Positions 36,814-44,505 are shown, counted from the first letter of the stretch. The stretch is DNA of 64,000 nt from Dyadobacter flavalbus (GCF_006149045.1 NZ_VBSN01000073.1:186001-250000); one strand, 5' to 3'. Numbers and translations: made by a program. The notes: a model not told the origin generated them from the letters alone.

Positions 36814-37842
36814 ATGCGCAAGAGATATACGACAATAAAAGACATTGCAAAAGCACTGAATATTTCAGTGGCAACCGTTTCGCGTGCATTGCGGGACAAA
36901 TATGACGTGAGTGCGGAAACAAGGCAAAGCGTGCTGAAAATTGCGGAAGAACTGAACTATAAACCCAACTTCAATGCAACCGGGCTCGTTCAGCGGAGCA
37001 CGCATAATATCGGGGTGATCATTCCCGGCATTACCAATTATTACTTTTCCACAGTCATAACCGGGATTCAGGAAATGGCTCGTGAAAATGACTTCAACAT
37101 TATCTTATACATCACGAACGACTCGCCGGAAACAGAGATCAAAATTGCAAAGAATCTTTCTGCAAGCAGTCTGGACGGGATTCTGGCCTGTGTTTCGGCA
37201 CATTCCGATGATTGTTCCCATTTTCAGGAAATGATCGAAGACGGCCTGCCCGTCGTCTTTTTCGATCGTGTTGCCAAATCCGTTGAAACGTCAAAAGTCA
37301 TGCAGGACGACTATAACGGCGCTTTTGCAGCGGTTGAACATCTGATCAGCTGCGGTTACAAGAAAATCGCGCACATCACAGGCACAAAAGAACTGTCACT
37401 GACGGAAAACAGGCTGAAAGGATATCATCACGCACTGGAAAAACACGGTTTGCCGGTGATTTCTGCATTTACAATTCATTCAGGCTTTTCGCAAAAAGAT
37501 GGTGAAAGCGATACAAATGCTTTATTTGAGAATAAATCCAACACACCTGACGCCATTTTTGCTGTAAATGACCGAAAAGGAGTCGGCGCCATCATCGCGT
37601 TGAAAAAAAGAAACATTCAGGTCGGCAGGGAAGTCGGCGTTATCGGCTTTACAAATGACCCGATTTCCGAAATTATTTCTCCTACCCTTTCCACCGTTGC
37701 CGAGCCGGCATTGGAAATCGGAAAAATCAGTTGCGGGTTACTGCTGAAACATATCAGAAAAAGCAGCTTTCCCGCAGAACAGGTTATACTTTCAGGTGAA
37801 CTGATTGCAAGGGATTCGACGCGAAGATATCAACTGCCATGA
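36814..37842 (+). CDS. LacI-family transcriptional regulator of the amino-sugar locus
   Basis: The 342-residue protein has the N-terminal LacI headpiece (TTIKDIAKALNISVATVSRA, residues 5-24, then LRDKYDVSAETRQSVLKIAE). The hinge region NYKPNFNATGLVQRS and the sugar-binding domain follow (IGVIIPGITNYYFSTVITGI, VFFDRV, GYKKIAHITGT, DAIFAVNDRKGVGA). It ends LIARDSTRRYQLP, a normal LacI ending with only a few residues after the RDS motif. It is divergent from SusC3-SusD3-GH109-NagB with a perfect palindrome between, so it probably controls that operon and itself. LacI control differs from the HTCS or ECF-sigma control usual for SusC/SusD loci. Confidence 0.94.
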   Translation: MRKRYTTIKDIAKALNISVATVSRALRDKYDVSAETRQSVLKIAEELNYKPNFNATGLVQRSTHNIGVIIPGITNYYFSTVITGIQEMARENDFNIILYITNDSPETEIKIAKNLSASSLDGILACVSAHSDDCSHFQEMIEDGLPVVFFDRVAKSVETSKVMQDDYNGAFAAVEHLISCGYKKIAHITGTKELSLTENRLKGYHHALEKHGLPVISAFTIHSGFSQKDGESDTNALFENKSNTPDAIFAVNDRKGVGAIIALKKRNIQVGREVGVIGFTNDPISEIISPTLSTVAEPALEIGKISCGLLLKHIRKSSFPAEQVILSGELIARDSTRRYQLP

Positions 37843-37965
37843 ACGCAGGGTTTGTGCAAGCGGAAAAAACACCGATGGCTTTCCAGTTTTTTATTAAATA
37901 TTCAGTAAAACTGAAGCAACGCACCAAGGACTGATTCCAGCTTTCCCGGACGTTTTAGATCCTTT

Positions 37966-38082
37966 TTATTCCGTTCTGTTAACTACGGCTTTGGCAGCAT
38001 TTTCTTTTAAGCGACTGCCTGCAAAAAACATAGCAGAAAATGCAGCAACAATCCAGGCGGATAATTTTGAGCTTGGTTTCAT
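37966..38082 (-). CDS. short signal-peptide ORF, probable truncated copy of the downstream lipoprotein gene
   Basis: This 38-codon frame reads MKPSSKLSAWIVAAFSAMFF and on to KAVVNRTE before a TAA. Its signal-like start resembles that of the lipoprotein gene at 38297-39076 (MKLNTNLSTSIVAASFSALL). The DNA upstream is also alike: both starts are preceded by AATCATTT, and both have ATGAATGATCAAACGA about 95-105 bp upstream. I read it as a truncated duplicate with its promoter. A small secreted peptide is an alternative. Confidence 0.45.
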   Translation of the reverse strand: MKPSSKLSAWIVAAFSAMFFAGSRLKENAAKAVVNRTE

Positions 38083-38221
38083 TAAAAACAAATGATTCAG
38101 GTTGAAAAAATAATTGATTTCCTAAATCAATATCTGTAAAACGGACTTTAACAATAGCATGATCAAATGGCTTGTTATGAATGATCAAACGATTAATGAA
38201 GGTTGTTTCTGACTGGATTAT

Positions 38222-38264
38222 TTATTAAAAATCCTTCTGCACAAACGGCAGAGGATTTTTAATA
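38222..38264. terminator. bidirectional terminator
   Basis: Arms of 18-19 bases (TTATTAAAAATCCTTCTGC and GCAGAGGATTTTTAATAA) with a single bulge surround a short loop. They lie 33 bp past the stop of the minus-strand lipoprotein gene at 38297. The T-rich inner arms make it usable in both directions. Confidence 0.7.
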
Positions 38265-38296
38265 AGATGTAAAAAAAGCACTTTCAGTAACTTGAA

Positions 38297-39076
38297 TTAC
38301 TGCACCTGAACTACTGCAAAAGGAGCAACAAAAACGTTAACATAAGCATTTCCGGCTACATTCCCGGACGAAGGATGATGGCTTATGATATTTACTTTGG
38401 CAGTTGATTCCTCGGCAGTAAATACAACGCTTTGCTTTACCCACTGCTCGGATGTACCGGACAAGTTGGTAACCTTGATGGCCTGACTTGCATTTGAACT
38501 GGCCTTTGTGAAAATATTACAAATAACCTTCTCTGAAAGCAGTGATGGAACGCCGTTTTCCAATGCACTGTTTGCTGAAACGTAATAAGTTAATTCATAC
38601 TTTTTACCCGGTTTTAAATTCTTTAACTGACTGATTGCAATACCCGTTACGTTATGCGTAGAATTGGTTTTCAAAGTAACAAATGTCGAATAACCATTTA
38701 CTGGCGAGGATAAAGTACCAATTGCCCACGGTGTTTCCCGGTTTCCGCCCAATGCGCGCGTACTGGAAGTTCCGTATCCGTAACTGCCATCAATAGACCA
38801 GCCGACTGGCATATAACTTGCGCCGGAGCCGGGCTGGCTTCCATCCGGAAGCGCTGTGGATTTCAGGTACTCGGCTAGTACCTGACCGGTATTGCCCGTA
38901 TTAAAAAGTGAACCCGTTGCCGCGCCCGTCTTCATGCTGGCACCTGATTTCAGGTTTTCATTTTCAGGCTGTAAAGCCTGAAAATCTTCCTGTGAACAGC
39001 TGCTCATAAACAGCAGGGCCGAAAAGCTGGCAGCAACAATTGAAGTGGATAAATTAGTGTTTAATTTCATTGGCAT
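38297..39076 (-). CDS. secreted lipoprotein with beta-rich C-terminal domain, function unknown
   Basis: The frame starts at 39076 (MPMKLN); the second Met at 39070 is the likelier start by comparison with the short copy at 37966-38082. A type II signal ends LLFMSSC. After a flexible region come GWSIDGSYGYGTSSTRALGG and FVTLKTNSTHNVTGIAISQL, then KNLKPGKKYELTYYVSANSA and a last beta block ending FAVVQVQ. The pattern recalls carbohydrate-binding jelly-roll modules (CBM4/9-like), but I cannot name a family. It stands alone and has its own terminator. Confidence 0.65.
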   Translation of the reverse strand: MPMKLNTNLSTSIVAASFSALLFMSSCSQEDFQALQPENENLKSGASMKTGAATGSLFNTGNTGQVLAEYLKSTALPDGSQPGSGASYMPVGWSIDGSYGYGTSSTRALGGNRETPWAIGTLSSPVNGYSTFVTLKTNSTHNVTGIAISQLKNLKPGKKYELTYYVSANSALENGVPSLLSEKVICNIFTKASSNASQAIKVTNLSGTSEQWVKQSVVFTAEESTAKVNIISHHPSSGNVAGNAYVNVFVAPFAVVQVQ

Positions 39077-39552
39077 TAAATGATTTTAGAGTTAAAAATG
39101 TATTTAACGTCAGTAAATCAACAGCAATAAAATCAATTGCAACAATGCTGTTAACAAGCGGCTAGCCATGAATGATCAAACGAATATTTTTATCTTTTCC
39201 GGACGAAATAATATATAAAATAAGACCATTTACATAGTATTTACTGTTGATTGAAATAGGTGTGAAATGTAAAAAGTCAGAAGTAAAATGTGAAAGTTTT
39301 TTTAATTAGAAAGTATTTTTAATCAGTGATTACTTGTACAAATGTGTAGTTGTTTACTTCTGTATTTTTCAGGCTATTTATTATTTTAATTTGCTTATAT
39401 GTGAATAAATTTATTTTAATTATTAGGCTTTTAAATTTTGTAATAATGGATTAGTAATTAGTGCTGATTACGAATTCAGAATGAAAACCAATCCAAAGCA
39501 GTCCGCAACTATTTTTTGATCAACATGTAGGAAATTTCATTTTCAACATTTA
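39077..39552. other. AT-rich intergenic stretch
   Basis: No gene is apparent. The element ATGAATGATCAAACGA at 39169-39184, upstream of the lipoprotein gene, also occurs at 38174-38189 upstream of its short copy. Around 39256-39298 there are loose AAATGTGAAA-like repeats, similar to 2435-2465 and 40620-40650. Confidence 0.5.
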
Positions 39553-39569
39553 ACTTTGAAATGCAAAGT
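39553..39569. promoter_or_regulatory. inverted repeat ACTTTG-N5-CAAAGT upstream of the membrane protein/regulator operon
   Basis: The sequence ACTTTGAAATGCAAAGT has perfect six-base arms and ends 7 bp before the ATG at 39577. The same 17 bases occur again at 40513-40529. It is a good candidate operator for the winged-helix protein encoded in the operon. Confidence 0.65.
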
Positions 39570-39576
39570 ACTTTTT

Positions 39577-40194
39577 ATGAAAACAGAGCAGGAGTATATC
39601 AGGGATTTGACAGAGATCCGTTCCATGATGGAGCGGTCCACCAAGTTTTTGTCTTTAACGGGCTGGTCTGGCATCATGGCCGGGATCTATGCGCTGATCG
39701 GCGCTTACATCGCTTTTAAGCTGCTGCATTTCAATAGTCAGGAAATAATTCTGAACACAAAGCAACTGCCGGAAAATGGACCGGAATTGGTTATTCTGGC
39801 ATTGACCGTTTTGTTTTTAGCTGTTGGAACCGCCGTTTTTCTGTCTTTTAGAAAGTCGAGGCAGCGAGGTGAGCAGCTGTGGAATGCAGCGGCGCGCAGA
39901 ATGGTCATTAATATGGCGATTCCGTTGTTTGCAGGCGGGGTTTTTATCCTGATCCTGTTTTCAAAAGGGATTCTGAATCTGATTGCGCCGTCCATGCTGA
40001 TTTTTTACGGGCTGGCACTTCTGAACGCCGGTAAATTCACTTTCGGAGAAATGCGCGATCTGGGAATCATCCAGATTATACTGGGACTTGCAGCTGCTTA
40101 TTTTACGATGTACGGATTGGTTTTCTGGGCGGTTGGATTTGGAGTAATGCACATCGGTTATGGTATTTATATGCACGTAAGGTACGAGAAGTGA
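39577..40194 (+). CDS. small multi-pass membrane protein
   Basis: The start at 39577 (MKTEQEYIRDLTEIRSMMER) is preferred over an in-frame ATG seven codons upstream that lies inside the inverted repeat. The 205-residue product has a cytoplasmic-looking helical N-terminus and about five or six membrane segments (for example WSGIMAGIYALIGAYIAF, LVILALTVLFLAVGTAVFLS and IQIILGLAAAYFTMYGLVFW). I do not know the function. Its stop overlaps the start of the regulator gene (GTGA), so the two are translated together; such pairs often form a membrane sensor or partner with its regulator. Confidence 0.75.
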   Translation: MKTEQEYIRDLTEIRSMMERSTKFLSLTGWSGIMAGIYALIGAYIAFKLLHFNSQEIILNTKQLPENGPELVILALTVLFLAVGTAVFLSFRKSRQRGEQLWNAAARRMVINMAIPLFAGGVFILILFSKGILNLIAPSMLIFYGLALLNAGKFTFGEMRDLGIIQIILGLAAAYFTMYGLVFWAVGFGVMHIGYGIYMHVRYEK

Positions 40195-40490
40195 AAACAA
40201 TCATCAACGCGTTAAATAAAGCATTTGAAAGCAGGGTAAGGCTCGGCATCATGTCGGCACTTATAGTCAATGACACGCTGGACTTCAATAACTTAAAGGA
40301 ATATCTGGAAGTGACGGACGGAAATCTGGCCAGCCATCTGAAAGCATTGGAAAAGGAAGAGTATGTTGCCGTTACAAAATCGTTTATCGGCCGCAAGCCC
40401 AACACGCAATACGTCGTAACCAAACAGGGAAAACAGGCTTTTGAAGAACACATTACCGCACTGGAAGATCTGATCAAAAGCCAGCGGTAA
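40191..40490 (+). CDS. winged-helix transcriptional regulator (ArsR/MarR-like, HTH_34 type)
   Basis: The 99-residue protein starts with GTG at 40191, overlapping the previous stop by four bases. The winged helix is seen in ESRVRLGIMSALIVNDTLDF, NNLKEYLEVTDGNLASHLKA (recognition helix) and LEKEEYVAVTKSFIGRKPNT (wing), then QYVVTKQGKQAFEEHITALE. Single-domain regulators of this kind in Bacteroidota are usually paired with small membrane proteins, as here. The inverted repeat ACTTTG-N5-CAAAGT found before the operon and again just after it is the likely binding site. Confidence 0.88.
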   Translation: MKTIINALNKAFESRVRLGIMSALIVNDTLDFNNLKEYLEVTDGNLASHLKALEKEEYVAVTKSFIGRKPNTQYVVTKQGKQAFEEHITALEDLIKSQR

Positions 40491-40512
40491 AGCTATATTT
40501 TTTTATTCATTC

Positions 40513-40529
40513 ACTTTGAAATGCAAAGT
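40513..40529. promoter_or_regulatory. second copy of inverted repeat ACTTTG-N5-CAAAGT
   Basis: It is identical to 39553-39569, including the CACTTTT-like flank and a nearby ATGAAAACA. The ATG here (40540) opens a frame of only eight codons (MKTNYDTS) before TGA. The next real gene, DUF4153, starts about 200 bp further on, so the site may control that gene or be the relic of a lost one. Confidence 0.6.
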
Positions 40530-40574
40530 ACTTTTAGATATGAAAACAAATTATGATACTTCTTGAAATGCGAG

Positions 40575-40692
40575 CGGTTAGCTCTGGGTAAAAGGAGGAA
40601 AGGAAGATGGAGGAAAGGAAAAATGTAAAAAGTTAAATGTGAGAAGTTAAAAGTTACAGCTAATAGCTAATAGCCATCAGCTAACAGCAAAA
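40575..40692. repeat. low-complexity and AGCTAA repeat stretch
   Basis: A purine-rich part (AAAGGAGGAAAGGAAGATGG and similar) is followed by AAATGT/AAAGTT-like units and then AGCTAATAGCTAATAGCC. The AGCTAA family also occurs at 2597-2642 and 20402-20455. It fills the gap between the second inverted repeat and the DUF4153 gene. Confidence 0.6.
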
Positions 40693-40733
40693 TAAAACTA
40701 ACAAATTATACACGAATCAAACAATTAATAAAA

Positions 40734-41978
40734 ATGAAAGAGGAAATTATTGACAATATTCAGAATCCCAGACGGCTGGAAGCATTGTACCGGGAAAATA
40801 AAATGGCGTTCAGAAGTGCGTTTAATGTCATTTATCAGGAAATCAAGGAAAATGCAACGGCTCAGATCTGGAATGAACGGCTGAACTTTGAGCGTAATGA
40901 CATTTCCTGGGGCACAAACACGGAGCTTGTTGTTGTAATTATCGCTTCATTTCTGGCGGGTTTGATTGCCAAAATCCCGGATTTTACGGCAATTGATCCT
41001 GAATTCTTTTATCCGAGAAACATTGCATTTATCGTTTTTCCGTTGCTCGCGGCTTACTTTATCTGGAAGCAAAAAGTGGAATTCAAAAAAATCGTTGTTA
41101 TTTCCATAACGTTCCTGATTGCTGCCATTTACATCAACTTGCTTCCCGACAACCGTAAAAGCGATACGCTGGTTTTAGCCTGCATGCATCTTGCGTTGTT
41201 TTTATGGACGGTTCTGGGCTATGCTTATGTCGGCGGCAAACTGCACAATTACCAAAAACGGCTGGATTTCCTGCGGTACAATGGCGATCTGATCGTCATG
41301 ACGGCTATTTTTCTTTTGGCTGGTGGTTTGATGGCCGCAATTACGGTCGGGCTGTTTTCGCTGATTGATGTTAAAATTGAAGAGCTTTATTTTCAGTATG
41401 TCGGAATCTGGGGACTTTCGGCCGCTCCGATTCTGGGAACGTACCTTGTTCAGACCAATCCGCAGCTCGTCGGCAAAGTTGCTCCCATTATCGCCAAAGT
41501 TTTTACGCCGCTGGCTTTGGTAACGCTAGTCGTTTACTTGATAGCAGTGATTTACACCGGAAAAGACCCGTACAATGACAGAGATTTCCTGATCATTTTC
41601 AATCTTCTTTTGGTCGGCGTCATGGCGCTTATCCTTTTTTCCATTATTGAAACTTCAAAAAATGCAGGAAGCAAAATTGAAACGCTTTTGCTGCTTGGGC
41701 TTGCGGTGATGACCATTGTAATCAACGGAATCGCGCTTTCGGCCATTGTTTTCAGAATTTCAGAATGGGGAATTACACCGAATCGGCTGGCGGTTCTTGG
41801 AAGCAATTTGCTGATGCTCACCAATTTGTTAATGGTGACTTACAGACTTTTTCGATCCGTAAATAACCCGCGCGAAGTTGAGAAAGTGGAAAAAAGCATT
41901 GCCTTGTTTCTGCCCGTTTACAGCATATGGACCATTCTGGTGACGTTTGTTTTTCCGATTCTTTTCAGTTTTAAGTAA
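40734..41978 (+). CDS. DUF4153-family membrane protein
   Basis: The 414-residue protein has a soluble N-terminal segment of about 60 residues (NPRRLEALYRENKMAFRSAF) and some ten to twelve membrane segments, such as LVVVIIASFLAGLIAKIP and FIVFPLLAAYFIW. Between them are family-like stretches (YVGGKLHNYQKRLDFLRYNG, YFQYVGIWGLSAAPILGTYL). DUF4153 has no firmly known biochemical role. It lies downstream of the membrane protein/regulator operon and of a second copy of that operon's inverted repeat, so it may belong to the same regulon. Confidence 0.82.
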   Translation: MKEEIIDNIQNPRRLEALYRENKMAFRSAFNVIYQEIKENATAQIWNERLNFERNDISWGTNTELVVVIIASFLAGLIAKIPDFTAIDPEFFYPRNIAFIVFPLLAAYFIWKQKVEFKKIVVISITFLIAAIYINLLPDNRKSDTLVLACMHLALFLWTVLGYAYVGGKLHNYQKRLDFLRYNGDLIVMTAIFLLAGGLMAAITVGLFSLIDVKIEELYFQYVGIWGLSAAPILGTYLVQTNPQLVGKVAPIIAKVFTPLALVTLVVYLIAVIYTGKDPYNDRDFLIIFNLLLVGVMALILFSIIETSKNAGSKIETLLLLGLAVMTIVINGIALSAIVFRISEWGITPNRLAVLGSNLLMLTNLLMVTYRLFRSVNNPREVEKVEKSIALFLPVYSIWTILVTFVFPILFSFK

Positions 41979-42035
41979 AGAAATTCAATAAATATAGCTG
42001 AGTTGTAGCTTGATTTTTCATTTAAACAGAAAACA

Positions 42036-42108
42036 TGGAGAGGTCACTGCGAACGTTATTCAAGTACGCTTTGTCAAGCCTCGGGACTTTCGTCCGTATG
42101 CCTCTCCA
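42036..42108 (-). ncRNA. structured 73-nt element, copy 1 (downstream of the 100-codon ORF)
   Basis: Read on the minus strand it begins TGGAGAGGCATACGG and ends CGCAGTGACCTCTCCA. The outer GGAGAGG/CCTCTCC arms can close a stem, and GGAC-GAAA-GTCC forms a hairpin with a GNRA loop. Copy 2 at 42456-42529 has the same ends. The two flank one small gene at 20 and 25 bp. No known RNA family is recognised, and an RNA role is an inference. Confidence 0.45.
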
Positions 42109-42127
42109 AAACCTTTGTTTAACTTCA

Positions 42128-42430
42128 TTATTTAGAAATAACCTGCTTTTCCCTTTCGATTTGTTCAAAGCTTTCCCAAAGAAGTTTCAAATCAAAAAGA
42201 GCGGATTTTTCAACTTTATTAAATGAAATATCCGAATGATAAAGCGCCAGATCGTGAATCAGTTTCAAGGAACGCGAAAATTCCATAACGCCATGCGAAA
42301 GTACAAGTTCTAGAAAATCCGCTTGTGATTGCGTGAAATTGAATCTAGGATTTGACACCGAATGGGAATTAATCTTTTTGTCAACCGAGTAATCATTTAA
42401 ATCAGCATTTGAACCAATTGGTGTTCGCAT
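42128..42430 (-). CDS. 100-residue orphan protein flanked by structured repeats
   Basis: I do not recognise this protein. It opens MRTPIGSNADLNDYSVDKKI and has a mostly helical C-terminal two thirds (TQSQADFLELVLSHGVMEFS, FDLKLLWESFEQIEREKQVI). There is no signal or membrane segment. Its base composition is AT-rich like the surrounding intergenic DNA. The gene lies exactly between two direct copies of a 73-nt element, like a cassette. No partner gene is adjacent. Confidence 0.5.
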   Translation of the reverse strand: MRTPIGSNADLNDYSVDKKINSHSVSNPRFNFTQSQADFLELVLSHGVMEFSRSLKLIHDLALYHSDISFNKVEKSALFDLKLLWESFEQIEREKQVISK

Positions 42431-42455
42431 TTTAGTAAATTAAAATGAATGAAAA

Positions 42456-42529
42456 TGGAGAGGTCACTGCGAACTTAAACTTAGCTAGGCTATGATCGGT
42501 TCCGGAACTTTCACCCGTATGCCTCTCCA
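42456..42529 (-). ncRNA. structured 73-nt element, copy 2 (leader of the 100-codon ORF)
   Basis: On the minus strand it begins TGGAGAGGCATACGGG and ends TTCGCAGTGACCTCTCCA, 25 bp before the ATG at 42430. The terminal stem is unchanged from copy 1, while the GAAA-capped hairpin arms change from GGAC/GTCC to GGGT/GTTC, which can still pair by wobble. The middle 20 or so bases differ. Confidence 0.45.
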
Positions 42530-42827
42530 AGAGCATATTTCGAATCGATCAATTAACATAAAAGACAGCATATAATAAATTTTAAGTTCGCGTGGCAAAT
42601 ATAGGATTTAATTCTAATCAGAAATAAGCTGTTGTAAAATGATGCGGTTGTAAAGTACCCGTTTGTTGCAGCTTCATTATTTGGTGTAAAAAATCGGCGC
42701 TTTACTTGAAAACATTTTTCTGATTTCGGACAAATATTCCGGCGTTTGTTGCCTTTACTTGAAAATGGAATTTATACCTGAACATTGATCTGCAAATTCT
42801 TTCCGATTTGGAATTTTATTCAAAAAA
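42530..42827. other. AT-rich intergenic stretch before the DUF4256 gene
   Basis: I see no gene, strong hairpin or operator here. Confidence 0.4.
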
Positions 42828-43403
42828 ATGAACGCCATGAAAACCGGTAAAAAGCAATTATCCGCAGAAGCATCCGAAGAACTGCTCAGAACCCTGAAAT
42901 CACGATTTGAAAAGAACATGAACCGCCATAAAGGCGCAGACTGGGAAAAAGTGCAGGCAAAACTGGAAGCAAATCCTGAAAAACTTTGGTCGCTCGATGA
43001 AATGGAAATTACTGGCGGCGAGCCGGATGTCATTGATTTTGATAAGGATACAAATGAATTCCTATTTTGTGATTGTTCGGCAGAAACACCGAAAGACCGC
43101 CGGAGTTTTTGCTACGACCATGAAGCGCTGGAAGCCAGAAAAGCAAACAAACCGGAAAACAGCGCCGTAAATAGCGCTACGGAAATGGGCGTGGAACTGT
43201 TGACCGAAGCGCAATATCAGCAGTTGCAGCAACTCGGAAATTTTGATACGAAAACATCAAGCTGGCTGAAAACCCCCGCTGAAATCCGCAAACTGGGCGG
43301 CGCAATATTCGGCGACCGCCGCTTCGGAAGAGTCTTCATTTACCACAACGGCGCCGATTCCTACTACGCCGCCCGAGGCTTCCGCGCTACACTAAAAGTC
43401 TAA
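42828..43403 (+). CDS. DUF4256 domain-containing protein
   Basis: The 191-residue protein matches DUF4256 over most of its length: LLRTLKSRFEKNMNRHKGAD, WEKVQAKLEANPEKLWSLDE, MEITGGEPDVIDFDKDTNEF, FCDCSAETPKDRRSFCYDHE and FGDRRFGRVFIYHNGADSYY. Three Cys residues sit in the FCDCSAET and SFCYDHEA stretches. The function is unknown, and the protein is cytoplasmic. The alternative start at the second Met (42837) is equally possible. It precedes the AlkD-like gene, separated by the TGACAAC repeats. Confidence 0.85.
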   Translation: MNAMKTGKKQLSAEASEELLRTLKSRFEKNMNRHKGADWEKVQAKLEANPEKLWSLDEMEITGGEPDVIDFDKDTNEFLFCDCSAETPKDRRSFCYDHEALEARKANKPENSAVNSATEMGVELLTEAQYQQLQQLGNFDTKTSSWLKTPAEIRKLGGAIFGDRRFGRVFIYHNGADSYYAARGFRATLKV

Positions 43404-43409
43404 ATATTC

Positions 43410-43590
43410 AAAAAACAACAAATGACAACAAACGACTAAAAACAACAACAAATGACTAAAAATGACCAACCATGACAACTTGTAACTAACTATGCAAATC
43501 CATGACCAAAAATAACAACCCAGGACAACAAATGACCATAACTGACAACACATGACCAAACATGACAACCCCTGACCAAAAATGACAACA
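43410..43590. repeat. TGACAAC/TGACNA repeat cluster before the AlkD-like gene
   Basis: More than ten units of the type AAATGACAACA, AATGACTAAAA or CATGACCAAA follow each other with spacing of about 9-11 bases. The last unit (ATGACAACA at 43582) provides the ATG of the AlkD-like gene. The same family lies on the other side of that gene at 44395-44505 and, on the opposite strand, at 2440-2570. Confidence 0.8.
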
Positions 43591-44274
43591 TTAAAGAAAA
43601 CCCTTTCCCAACTCGAAGCACTTGGCAGTGAAAAAATGCGCGAGTTCAACAAAAAACATGGCGTGGGAAATAATCAGTTTGGCGTCAAAATGGGCGATAT
43701 CCGGACATTGGCAAAAAAGATCAAAACCAATCATCCGCTGGCACTGGAACTTTGGAATACCGGAAATATTGACGCACGGTTTCTGGCTATTTTACTGATT
43801 GATCCGAAGCAATTATCAACGGACGAAATAAGCGAAATGGTAAAATCCGAGCGATTTACACACGTTGCCGATTGGCTATATACGTACGTCATCAAATTGC
43901 ACTCCGACAATGAAACACTCCGGAAAGAATGGATGCATTCGGAAGATCCGATGTGTGCCCGCGCGGGTTGGAGCCTGACAAGCGGATGCGTTGCCAGAAA
44001 CCCGGATATACTGAATTTACCTGCGCTGCTGGACAGAATAGAAACCGAAATGCCAAATGCTGCACCCGAAGCACAATGGACCATGAATTCAACGCTTGCG
44101 CAAATCGGCATCCGCTTTCCCGAATACCGCGCCCGCGCACTTGGCATCGGCGAAAAGCTGGGAATTTACCGTGACTTCCCCGTATCCAAAGGCTGCACCT
44201 CCCCTTTCGCCCCAATCTGGATCAACGAAATGGTACGAAGGCAGGAATTAGAAAAAGCATCTGAAAATAAATAA
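43582..44274 (+). CDS. AlkD-like DNA alkylation repair protein
   Basis: The 230-residue protein is an all-helical HEAT-like repeat protein of the DNA alkylation repair family, whose AlkD members excise N3- and N7-alkylated purines. Family-like stretches are FGVKMGDIRTLAKKIKTNHP, NIDARFLAILLIDPKQLS, FTHVADWLYTYVIK, CARAGWSLTSGCVARNPDIL and APEAQWTMNSTLAQIGIRFP. The ATG at 43582 is the last unit of the upstream TGACAAC repeat; the codons after it (TTLKKTLSQLEALGSEKMRE) already fit the family, so this start is plausible. Many proteins of this family lack measured glycosylase activity. Confidence 0.82.
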   Translation: MTTLKKTLSQLEALGSEKMREFNKKHGVGNNQFGVKMGDIRTLAKKIKTNHPLALELWNTGNIDARFLAILLIDPKQLSTDEISEMVKSERFTHVADWLYTYVIKLHSDNETLRKEWMHSEDPMCARAGWSLTSGCVARNPDILNLPALLDRIETEMPNAAPEAQWTMNSTLAQIGIRFPEYRARALGIGEKLGIYRDFPVSKGCTSPFAPIWINEMVRRQELEKASENK

Positions 44275-44394
44275 AGTTAAACCCAGCAAACTCAAATTAA
44301 AAGCAATTTCATTGAATGCTATGTTTCAAGTCAAAAGTTACTTTCCCTAACCTAAAATAACCGCAAAACAAAAACCATCCGCCTCCCCCCAACA

Positions 44395-44505
44395 AATGAC
44401 AAAGAATGACAATAAATAACTACAATTGACAAAGAATGAAAATAAATTGCCAAAAATGACAATCAATGACTACAAATGACAAAAAATGACTATAAATCAC
44501 AAAAC
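44395..44505. repeat. TGACAA/TGACTA repeat cluster after the AlkD-like gene
   Basis: About ten units such as AAATGACAAAG, AATGACAATA and AATGACTACAA are present. They fill most of the gap between the convergent AlkD-like and gamma-glutamyltransferase genes. Confidence 0.75.

Noticed and set aside
37979-38188. 69-codon minus-strand ORF in the gap after the second lacI
   Set aside because: It is in a different frame from the signal-peptide ORF at 37966-38082 and has no protein-like pattern.
42036-42227. 63-codon plus-strand frame starting ATGGAGAGG in repeat copy 1
   Set aside because: Copy 2 of the element has a stop after seven codons in the same frame, and the rest runs antisense to the 100-codon ORF.
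42036-42529. Integron attC sites or group II intron domain V
   Set aside because: No attC core pair (RYYYAAC/GTTRRRY) is found at matching places in both copies, there is no integrase, and the GAAA-capped hairpin lacks the domain V catalytic triad and length.
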